Part shown: positions 1 through 5,346 of the stretch, in pieces | How the letters are laid out: each line of letters opens with the position of its first letter | How positions within the stretch are numbered: position 1 is the first letter of the stretch | Assembly (NCBI GenBank): GCA_007116195.1 | Contig: SKIX01000131.1 | Span: forward strand, 1-5,346 | DNA from: Marinospirillum sp. | GTDB taxonomy: Bacteria; Pseudomonadota; Gammaproteobacteria; Pseudomonadales; Halomonadaceae | DNA: 5,346 nucleotides | Direction of reading: 5' to 3' | Program-made: the position numbers and the translations under genes | The notes under the pieces: generated by a model | What the model saw: only the letters and a program-made list of their open reading frames with translations | Told to the model about the DNA's origin: nothing | Database searches by the model: none

Positions 1-1272
1 AAGGTTAATGAATACAGTCAGCTAGAGAATCGTGATATCTGGGAGTATCCTCTTCAGCTCAGCGAAGAAGGTTTGCAGCGAGTGATTTGGCACCTGTGGG
101 AGCTGGATCGAGTGCGCTTTGATTATTGGTTTTTTGATGAAAACTGCTCTTATCGCTTGCTGGCATTACTCTCGACTGCTGAGGATGATCTGCATTTAAC
201 CCAGGGTTTTAATATCAAGGCGCTACCTGTGGATACCCTTCGTGCTTTAGAGCAAGCAGGTTTACTCAGTAACGAAGGACAGTATCGCCCAGCTTTTGCA
301 ACGCGATTGAGCGGAATGGCAGAACAGTTAACTGCTGAAGAAGTGGACTGGGCACGCCAGCTGGTGTTTGAGCAGCCTGACCCTGCTTCTTTAGCCTTAC
401 CGGAGGGAGTGAACCAGGCTGCTGTTTATGAGTTTGCTGCAGAGTGGTTGAACTTTAGATTTCAGCACCAGGGCGTGAGCCGTGACCTAGCTGCGCCTCA
501 GTTGCATCGCTTACTTCTGGCGCGAGCCAGCACCCAAGAGAGTTCTGGTTTTAAGCCGCTCAGTCCTCCGAAAACATCGCCTCATCAGGGTCATGATAGT
601 GCGCGCTGGGGTTTAGGTGGTGGCATGAATGATGACACAGGCTACCTGTCTATTTTTGCTAGACCCGCTTATCATTCGCGCTTTGATGACCTGGAAGGTT
701 ATTTGCCGAATGCAGAGATCAATCTACTCGAATTCGAGTTACGTGTGCATGAAGACAGAGAAAAGCTTGAGCCTTGGCATTTAACGCTGTTGGAGATAGG
801 CAATTATCTACAAAGCTCACCCATTTTTTCTTTACCAGCTTGGCGGGTAAAGGCGGAGGTGGGGCGCACGGATCCCTTGATGTCAAGTCGTGATGCCTGG
901 AGGTCGCGCCTGGGTGCTGGCTATGGTCGTGCCTGGGGTTCAAGTGAGAACTTTATGGCTTATGCGTTTATTGCCGGTGAATTAGAAGCGGGGCCAGCTG
1001 CCGGTAATCTGGATCGTTCCGATACTCACGATTGGGCACTGGGGCCTGGTGTTAATTTGGGGTTTGTTTGGGCTCCCATCCAGCCTTTGCGGTGGGGTTT
1101 GGATGCACGCTGGACTAAGTTTACTAACGGTAATTCAGGGGAGCAGGCTTGGGTTGAAGGCGTTGCTCAATGGAATCTGAGTCGCAACCAAGCTGTACAG
1201 TTAAGCGCAGAATGGGAAGATCGGGGTGAGAGTCGCTGGGAGGCTGGTGTGCGATGGTTAAGGTTCTTTTAA
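1..1272 (+). CDS. DUF4105 (Lnb N-terminal periplasmic domain) protein with C-terminal beta-barrel-like region, 5' partial
   Basis: The frame is open from base 1 to the TAA at 1270-1272 (423 residues), so the true start lies left of the window; the internal TTG at 73 is not the start because homology begins upstream of it. Residues 1-20 (KVNEYSQLENRDIWEYPLQL) and the stretch around FDENCSYRLL, with Cys49 at 145-147, are typical of DUF4105, the domain shared with Lnb, a lipoprotein N-acyl remodelling enzyme of Gram-positive bacteria. The conserved Cys suggests a thiol catalytic centre. From about residue 200 the sequence alternates polar and aromatic or hydrophobic residues with many Gly and Trp, and ends ...VRWLRFF. 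A terminal Phe preceded by alternating hydrophobics is the usual outer-membrane barrel signature. I infer an envelope protein with a periplasmic enzyme-like domain joined to a barrel or barrel-like domain. The actual reaction is unknown in Gram-negative members. Its last 19 bases overlap the next gene. Confidence 0.85.
   Translation, partial: KVNEYSQLENRDIWEYPLQLSEEGLQRVIWHLWELDRVRFDYWFFDENCSYRLLALLSTAEDDLHLTQGFNIKALPVDTLRALEQAGLLSNEGQYRPAFATRLSGMAEQLTAEEVDWARQLVFEQPDPASLALPEGVNQAAVYEFAAEWLNFRFQHQGVSRDLAAPQLHRLLLARASTQESSGFKPLSPPKTSPHQGHDSARWGLGGGMNDDTGYLSIFARPAYHSRFDDLEGYLPNAEINLLEFELRVHEDREKLEPWHLTLLEIGNYLQSSPIFSLPAWRVKAEVGRTDPLMSSRDAWRSRLGAGYGRAWGSSENFMAYAFIAGELEAGPAAGNLDRSDTHDWALGPGVNLGFVWAPIQPLRWGLDARWTKFTNGNSGEQAWVEGVAQWNLSRNQAVQLSAEWEDRGESRWEAGVRWLRFF
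1238..1243 (+). promoter_or_regulatory. Shine-Dalgarno site for the lipoprotein hydrolase gene
   Basis: GGGAGG lies 10 bases before the ATG at 1254, inside the 3' end of the DUF4105 gene. The spacing is slightly long but the match to the anti-SD is strong. It supports 1254 as the start, as does the complete lipoprotein signal peptide that follows immediately. Confidence 0.6.
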
Positions 1273-2114
1273 AAGCTCTAGCCTTGCTTGCTTTGGCTAT
1301 TCAGCTGAGTGGCTGTGGTCACTTATTTTACTGGCCTGAGAAGGGCCTGCGAGGAACCCCTGATCAGTTGGACATGCCCTATAAGGATGTTTATCTAATC
1401 AATAAGCAGGAACAAAAACTCCACGGCTGGTGGTTAGAAGCTCGGCTTGAGCAAGAACAGACTGAGCAGGGTGTGATTTATTTTCTTCACGGCAATGCGG
1501 AAAACATCAGTACTCACTTTGCTGCTTTAAGCTGGATCACTCGCCACGGCTGGCATCTTTTTGCTCTGGATTATCGTGGCTTTGGCTTGTCAGAAGGTAC
1601 ACCGAGTATTTCTGGGGTGCATCACGATGCTTATATTGGCTTGCAATGGGCGCTGAAAGAAGCTGAGCAAAGAGACCTGCCTTTGGTCGTCGTTGGCCAA
1701 AGTATTGGCGGTGCAACGGCTTTAAGTGTGTTAGCACTGGCTGAGGAAGGTGACCAGGTGCAGGCTTTGGTGGTAGATAGTGCTTTTTCTGGCTATCGGC
1801 GCATTGCACGTGAAAAGTTGAGCGAAAGCTGGCTGCTTTGGGCTTTCCAGTATCCGCTTTCCTGGACGATCACTGATCGCTACAGCCCCGAGAGACATGT
1901 AAAAGATCTGCCCGAAATTCCTATCTTGTTTTTGCATTCCTGTGGTGATCTGATTATTCCCTGCTCACATAGTCAGCGCCTTTATGAGCTAGCAAGTGAA
2001 CCTAAAGATTTTTGGCAAGGTGAGCGAGAAGGGCATATTAGTATGTTAATGCAAAGAAACTGGCGGCAAGCTCTGCTGGAGTGGTTGCCAGAGCAGAGTT
2101 TAAGCCAACCCTAA
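1254..2114 (+). CDS. Alpha/beta-hydrolase lipoprotein (YfhR/Bem46-like)
   Basis: This is a 286-residue serine hydrolase-fold protein. Residues 1-20 form a lipoprotein signal peptide: Lys3 and Lys7, a Leu/Ala-rich core, and lipobox L18-S-G-C21, so Cys21 should be acylated. The next residues are not Asp, which favours the outer membrane over the inner membrane. The hydrolase core has the oxyanion-side HGNAEN (79-84), the DYRGFG strand-turn (106-111), the nucleophile elbow GQSIGG with Ser150, the acid Asp232 (HSCGD) and the general base His261 (GHISM). All catalytic-triad positions are therefore present. Layout and motifs resemble E. coli YfhR and the Bem46/ABHD13 group, which are probably esterases, thioesterases or peptidases of unknown substrate. 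The ATG overlaps the upstream DUF4105 gene by 19 bp, so the two are almost certainly cotranscribed. Joint location in the envelope suggests work on lipids or acylated proteins, but that is inference. Confidence 0.9.
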   Translation: MVKVLLKALALLALAIQLSGCGHLFYWPEKGLRGTPDQLDMPYKDVYLINKQEQKLHGWWLEARLEQEQTEQGVIYFLHGNAENISTHFAALSWITRHGWHLFALDYRGFGLSEGTPSISGVHHDAYIGLQWALKEAEQRDLPLVVVGQSIGGATALSVLALAEEGDQVQALVVDSAFSGYRRIAREKLSESWLLWAFQYPLSWTITDRYSPERHVKDLPEIPILFLHSCGDLIIPCSHSQRLYELASEPKDFWQGEREGHISMLMQRNWRQALLEWLPEQSLSQP

Positions 2115-2160
2115 ATATAATCTCGCTCTAGCCAGCAACTCGCTCAGGGTTTGATATCCT

Positions 2161-2194
2161 CCGACCCCTAGTTTAACCCGACCACTAGTTTAAA
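2161..2194. repeat. 17-bp tandem repeat, two copies
   Basis: Units at 2161-2177 (CCGACCCCTAGTTTAAC) and 2178-2194 (CCGACCACTAGTTTAAA) agree at 15 of 17 positions. They sit between the hydrolase stop codon and the palindromic element. No function is evident; it could be a replication-slippage duplication or a paired protein-binding site. Confidence 0.7.
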
Positions 2195-2220
2195 TAGGTG
2201 AAGGGGTATGCTTTAGGAAA

Positions 2221-2351
2221 CCTCTGATTAACTACTGCGCTGGGTGATGCTGCGTTGAAATTGGCCTCAAAATGCTCATTTACTCCAGTAAACTCCGCTT
2301 TTTCGTTCAATTTCGCCTTGCCTGACCTGCGCTCGTGACGTTAATCAGAGG
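2221..2351. repeat. 131-bp nested palindromic element with 12-bp terminal inverted repeats (MITE/REP-like)
   Basis: The ends are perfect inverted repeats, CCTCTGATTAAC at 2221-2232 and GTTAATCAGAGG at 2340-2351. The interior is also an imperfect palindrome centred near 2285-2286: GAAATTG (2257-2263) pairs with CAATTTC (2308-2314), and TTTACT (2279-2284) pairs with AGTAAA (2287-2292) around a CC loop. The whole unit can fold into one long stem-loop from either strand. It lies between convergent genes and ends 4 bases from the glrR stop codon, so it may serve as a two-way transcription terminator or mRNA 3'-end stabiliser. No open frame and no clear target-site duplication are seen. Similar intergenic palindromes occur in many copies in some gammaproteobacteria, but copy number cannot be judged here. 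Confidence 0.8.
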
Positions 2352-2355
2352 CTCC

Positions 2356-3657
2356 TTAGCTTTCTTTCTGCCGTTTGGCTTCTTCTTTAAAACGAGCGGG
2401 TTCCAGTTGGTGTTTATTCAATAGCTTGTAAAAATCGGTACGATTACGCCCAGCCAAGCGAGCGGCTTCAGTGACCTTGCCTTCGGCCAGTTGCAGCACT
2501 TTAATAAGATAGTTCTTTTCAAACTCAGTTTTAGCTTCGTTCAGTGAAGGCAGGCTGCGTGTTTGCTTGTTTAAAGCACTGGCAACCTGATTAGAGCTAA
2601 TGACAGGCGTTGTGGTTAGGGTAACGCATTGTTCAATCACTTGAACCAGTTGGCGCACATTGCCAGGCCAGGGAGCAGCTGCGAGTAGTTGCATGGCTTC
2701 TGCTGAAAAACCACTGACTTGCTTGCCTAGATGTTGGGCACTTAACTGAAGATAGTGGTTGATCAGTACAGGCAGGTCTTCGCTGCGTTCACTGAGATCA
2801 GGCAGGTGGAGTTGAATAACCGCGAGTTGGTAATAGAGGTCTTCTGTTAGCTTCTTGTCTTCCAATAGCTTGGGCGCAGAACAACGACTGGTTGTGATCA
2901 GCCTTAAACCTGCAGGCCGGTGTTTTAAGCGGGCTTGTAAGCGGGCTTGTAAACTGGCAGGCAGTAAATCGATCGCTTCTATTAGCAGCCAACCTTGCTG
3001 GGTGGCCTCTAAAAACTCAAAGAGCTGCTCTTCTAGGGCTTCGGTTAATTCTTGGTTACAGTTAAGGGTGAGGCTGGCGCTAAGCGGTGTGGCCTGTTGC
3101 AGGCTGGTTGCGAGTAACGTTTTGCCTGTGCCTGGGCTACCGGTAATGAGTAGAGGAGCTTCAGCTTCGGCAGCTTTTTCTGCTTGTCGTAACAGGTCAA
3201 GCAGGTGGTTGCTGGCTGCAATAAGTTCAGGGTGCCAGTTAGGTTGCTGTCGAGGGCGGGCAGACTGCTGACTGACTTCATCGATAAGCTGGAAAAGCTC
3301 TTGCTTATCCACTGGCTTGGTTAAAAAGCCATAAACACCCTGGCGAGTCGCTTCTATTGCATCGGGAATGGTGCCATGGGCCGTTAAAATGATGACAGGC
3401 AGGCTTGGATGCTGCTCTTGAATAACAGCAAAGAGAGCCAGGCCGTCCATTTCGTCCATACGCAAATCTGATAGTACTAAATCGGCCGTACACTCTTGCA
3501 GCCTGAGCAAGGCTTCTTCACCACTGGCAGCGGTTATGACCTGATGGCCTGCACTTTCTAAACGCAGTGAGAGGAGCTTAAGCAGGCTCAGGTCATCATC
3601 AACGAGCAGAATTTGAATAGGGTTTTCTGCGGGTTGAACTTCTGGCAGTAGTTTCAT
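2356..3657 (-). CDS. glrR: GlrR (QseF)-like response regulator with a degenerate AAA+ domain
   Basis: This is a 433-residue NtrC-family regulator. The receiver (about 14-130) is intact: acidic pocket D20-D22, phospho-acceptor D64, T92 and K114. The AAA+ domain (about 143-350) keeps Walker A (GSPGTGKT, 173-180) and the WPGNVRQL sensor-II segment (330-337). It lacks the GAFTGA loop: only about 22 residues lie between NC (199-200) and W223. Walker B reads LLIEAI (E227-A228 for the usual DE). The two arginine-finger positions are T271 and Q277 in LTEDLYYQL. The C-terminal Fis-type helix-turn-helix (about 383-416, AEGKVTEAARLAGRNRTDFY) is strongly GlrR-like, and the gene order agrees. GlrR normally activates sigma-54 promoters such as glmY; this one probably cannot remodel sigma-54 polymerase and may act as a plain DNA-binding regulator. 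The ATG overlaps the qseG-like stop (ATGA, 3654-3657) and has no strong SD, suggesting translational coupling. The E. coli protein is 444 residues long. Confidence 0.88.
   Translation of the reverse strand: MKLLPEVQPAENPIQILLVDDDLSLLKLLSLRLESAGHQVITAASGEEALLRLQECTADLVLSDLRMDEMDGLALFAVIQEQHPSLPVIILTAHGTIPDAIEATRQGVYGFLTKPVDKQELFQLIDEVSQQSARPRQQPNWHPELIAASNHLLDLLRQAEKAAEAEAPLLITGSPGTGKTLLATSLQQATPLSASLTLNCNQELTEALEEQLFEFLEATQQGWLLIEAIDLLPASLQARLQARLKHRPAGLRLITTSRCSAPKLLEDKKLTEDLYYQLAVIQLHLPDLSERSEDLPVLINHYLQLSAQHLGKQVSGFSAEAMQLLAAAPWPGNVRQLVQVIEQCVTLTTTPVISSNQVASALNKQTRSLPSLNEAKTEFEKNYLIKVLQLAEGKVTEAARLAGRNRTDFYKLLNKHQLEPARFKEEAKRQKES
2927..2950 (-). repeat. 12-bp perfect tandem duplication inside glrR
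   Basis: AAGCGGGCTTGT occurs twice in a row on the plus strand (2927-2938 and 2939-2950). It encodes the repeated residues LQAR-LQAR around positions 236-243 of the regulator, just after the altered Walker B, where family members read roughly LQ-KLLRVLQ. It keeps the frame and looks like a slippage duplication or drift in a relaxed part of the AAA+ domain. Confidence 0.65.
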
Positions 3658-3992
3658 GGTAGTTCGCTGTGCTCCAAACGGCGTTGATGTAGCTGTTGTT
3701 CAATGGTGGTTAGAGCATCCAGTTTTGCTTGTAAGTCCTGATGCTCTTGACGCAACCGCTGATGTTGTTGCCGCTCGTGCTTCAGTTGCTGCTGCAGACG
3801 GTTAAGCTGCTGTTGCTGAGTAAGCTTGAGCTCTTCACAGGCGCTGAGCTTTTGCTGAACCGTTTTTAGCTGCGAGTCAGTCGCTGAGCAGGCAAGTTCA
3901 TTCGTTGTGAGGGTTTCACGCGGCGTTACCACACAAGCTGAAGTGAGTGTAACCAGCGATAAAGCGACCAAGAAATGTCGGTATTTGGACAC
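3654..3992 (-). CDS. qseG: Short QseG-like coiled-coil lipoprotein
   Basis: This is a 112-residue lipoprotein starting at GTG (3990-3992), 5 bases after the kinase stop codon, with only a weak SD. Residues 1-19 are a signal peptide (K3, R5, hydrophobic core) ending in a lipobox-like LTSAC with acylated Cys20. Residues about 38-106 are Gln/Leu/Arg-rich with heptad-like spacing, a probable coiled coil. Residues 90-105 (KLDALTTIEQQLHQRR) closely match what I recall of the C-terminal end of E. coli QseG (KLENLTDIERQLSTRK). With the position between kinase and regulator, this identifies the family. E. coli QseG is about 237 residues, so the large N-terminal helical part is missing here. QseG sits in the outer membrane and controls GlrK activity from the periplasm. 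Cys35 and Cys52 could form a disulfide. The stop overlaps the glrR start by 4 bp. Confidence 0.75.
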   Translation of the reverse strand: MSKYRHFLVALSLVTLTSACVVTPRETLTTNELACSATDSQLKTVQQKLSACEELKLTQQQQLNRLQQQLKHERQQHQRLRQEHQDLQAKLDALTTIEQQLHQRRLEHSELP

Positions 3993-3997
3993 GTTTT

Positions 3998-5346
3998 CTA
4001 CTCAAGGTTTGATGAAAGCGGGGCTTTTGGCCAGCGTAGCCGAAAGCAGGTAGCACCGGGTTTTGAGTATTTTAAAGTTAATTCGCCACCTAGTGTATGC
4101 ATAGAATCTTTAGCCAGAGACAGGCCAATGCCAGAGCCTTTAATGCTACCTTTACGCTGGCTTTTACCCTGGTAGAAAACCTCAAATAGGTGTTCTTGCT
4201 CATCGTCAGGAATACCTGGGCCACTATTTTCAACTTCGATCCAGTAGCTCTGTTCCTCTTGTCCGGCACGTAACTGTAGTGGACGCTGGTTATCGCCGTA
4301 GTGCAGGGCATTGGAGATGAGGTTATCTAAAACCGGCTGCAGGTAGTGGCTGTCTGTTTGTACCCAGATCGCTGTGCCTTGGCGCTGGATATGAAGCTGC
4401 TGCTGCTTGAGTAGTAACTCATAGGGTGCAAGTGTTAGATCAAGCAGGCTATCCAGGTGAACCACTTTAAAATGAGGGGTCTGCTGCAGTTGCAGGCGGT
4501 TGTAGTTCAGCAGTTGTTCGATTAGCTTCTGCAGTGCCTGGGTGTTTTGGTCAAGCAGAGCGGCAACCTGCTGTTGTTGTGAGTTAAGCTCGCCGAGTAC
4601 CTGTTCTTGGAGTAAATCGGTTGCCTCGCGAATGCTGGCTAAGGGTGTTTTCAGTTCATGGGAGATGTGACGAAGAAACTGTTGTTTTTGCTCTTCGAGG
4701 GCATGGAGTTGCTGTTCCAGCCAATTCAAACGTGCATCTAATTTAATGAACTCTGAGGGGCCGCTTTTTAGGCGCTTAAAATGGCTGGGTGCTTGTAGTT
4801 TAACCAGAGAGGCAATCCGCTTTTCCAGGTAGCCCAAGGGTTTAATCAGCCGCCAGGTAAAGAAGCTGACTAACAGCAAAGAAAGGCTACCCAGAGTAGT
4901 CAACTGCCAGGCAAGCTGTTGTTGTAGATCACTGACCTGCTGCTCGAAGGTACCTAGATGTTGGTCGACGGTTTCTCGTGTTTGAGACTCCAGTTGACTG
5001 GTTAATCTGGCCAGTTGGTTGAAGGTAGCAGGGTCTTCAATTGGGTGCCCTTCCAACCAGAGTAGCAGTGCTTTGAGTTCTTGCTTGGCATCCAAGGGTG
5101 GAAAGAGAATAAATTCCTGCTGCAGCAGTCGCACGAAGTTTTCTTGTTGGTTGGTAAGCAACTCCAAGAGCGCAGGCGTTTGCATGACCTGGTGCTGGCG
5201 AGCTGTTCGCTCCATATCCAGAGCAAGGCTGGTCAGCGTCTGCGCGCGGCGAGTAAAAGCCACGGCTTCGCGAGCGCTGAGTGAGGCCTGGGTTGAGAGT
5301 TCACGAAAGGTATTCGAGGCTTGGTAAACCAGAAGCCCCAGCGGCA
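3998..5346 (-). CDS. glrK: GlrK (QseE)-like sensor histidine kinase, N-terminus cut by window edge
   Basis: The frame is open from the right window edge to the TAG at 3998-4000 (448 complete residues visible). The GTG at 5261-5263 is not the real start, since coding continues upstream with LGLLVYQASNTFREL, the end of a first membrane segment. A periplasmic, mostly helical and Gln-rich sensor region follows, then a second membrane segment (about 4847-4912), a HAMP linker (about 4695-4846) and the kinase core. The H-box FLRHISHELKTPLASIRE has its phospho-His at 4658-4660, and HELKT fits the ExxT phosphatase motif. The N-box NLISNALHYG (Asn codons 4322-4324 and 4310-4312), G1 box ENSGPGIP and G2 box GSGIGL (4121-4138) are all present. 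The usual Asp of G1 is Asn (4226-4228), a variant seen in other active kinases. It is predicted to phosphorylate and dephosphorylate the GlrR-like protein encoded downstream. Gene order kinase, lipoprotein, regulator matches the E. coli glrK-qseG-glrR operon. Confidence 0.9.
   Translation of the reverse strand, partial: PLGLLVYQASNTFRELSTQASLSAREAVAFTRRAQTLTSLALDMERTARQHQVMQTPALLELLTNQQENFVRLLQQEFILFPPLDAKQELKALLLWLEGHPIEDPATFNQLARLTSQLESQTRETVDQHLGTFEQQVSDLQQQLAWQLTTLGSLSLLLVSFFTWRLIKPLGYLEKRIASLVKLQAPSHFKRLKSGPSEFIKLDARLNWLEQQLHALEEQKQQFLRHISHELKTPLASIREATDLLQEQVLGELNSQQQQVAALLDQNTQALQKLIEQLLNYNRLQLQQTPHFKVVHLDSLLDLTLAPYELLLKQQQLHIQRQGTAIWVQTDSHYLQPVLDNLISNALHYGDNQRPLQLRAGQEEQSYWIEVENSGPGIPDDEQEHLFEVFYQGKSQRKGSIKGSGIGLSLAKDSMHTLGGELTLKYSKPGATCFRLRWPKAPLSSNLE

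Noticed and set aside
73..75. TTG as the start of the DUF4105 gene
   Set aside because: The 24 codons before it are in frame and match the conserved DUF4105 sequence, so the gene begins outside the window.
2115..2355. Small RNA, tRNA, CRISPR or riboswitch in the intergenic region
   Set aside because: No tRNA-like arms, spaced repeats or recognisable riboswitch core were seen; the tandem repeat and palindrome account for the visible structure.
2213..2359. Target-site duplication flanking the palindromic element
   Set aside because: The flanks TTAGGAAA and CTCCTTAG are not direct repeats; they are weakly inverted, so no insertion footprint can be claimed.
2989..3060. Frameshift as an explanation for the missing GAFTGA
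   Set aside because: I translated the other frames through this stretch; none encodes a GAFTGA-like segment and the next frame quickly meets a stop. The main frame stays in register with recognisable motifs on both sides, so a real in-frame deletion is the better reading.
2855..3271. A 138-codon open frame on the plus strand opposite glrR
   Set aside because: It lies wholly within the receiver/AAA+ coding region of glrR on the other strand, is Ser/Arg/Cys-rich with no recognisable domain, and has no convincing ribosome site; it is a shadow of the real gene.
5019..5327. Overlapping open frames on both strands inside the kinase gene
   Set aside because: Their products are Ser/Arg/Cys-rich with no domain, while the kinase frame has clear sensor, membrane and catalytic motifs throughout.

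Overview
The window looks like chromosomal DNA of a gammaproteobacterium, probably a non-enteric, marine-type lineage. The main evidence is a gene set in the order glrK-qseG-glrR, which is the order of the GlrK/GlrR (QseE/QseF) two-component operon of Gammaproteobacteria. Base composition is moderate and coding density is high. The assignment to a marine lineage is an inference from overall resemblance and was not tested.

Layout. On the plus strand, positions 1-1272 hold the 3' part of a DUF4105 (Lnb N-terminal periplasmic domain) protein that ends in an outer-membrane beta-barrel-like region. It overlaps by 19 bp a lipoprotein of the alpha/beta-hydrolase superfamily (1254-2114). Positions 2115-2355 are non-coding. 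They contain a 17-bp tandem repeat and a 131-bp nested palindrome with perfect 12-bp terminal inverted repeats. On the minus strand, convergent to the first pair, lie a histidine kinase (glrK-like, cut by the right window edge), a very short QseG-like coiled-coil lipoprotein, and a GlrR-like response regulator. The last two overlap by ATGA.

How the genes work together. In E. coli the kinase GlrK phosphorylates GlrR, the lipoprotein QseG modulates GlrK from the periplasmic side, and GlrR activates sigma-54 promoters, notably that of the small RNA glmY, to control cell-envelope precursor synthesis. Here the signalling residues look intact: the H-box His, the receiver Asp and the N/G boxes. The Fis-type DNA-binding end is very GlrR-like. 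The AAA+ motor between them is degraded in an ordered way. The GAFTGA loop is absent, the Walker B Asp-Glu is Glu-Ala, both arginine-finger positions are non-Arg, and the pre-sensor-I segment is short, yet Walker A is kept and the frame is open. This is the main discovery candidate: a GlrK-QseG-GlrR system whose regulator should not be able to remodel sigma-54 RNA polymerase, so its output must have been rewired. The QseG partner is also reduced to signal peptide plus coiled coil. The plus-strand pair is also envelope-directed, but nothing in the sequence links it functionally to the two-component operon.
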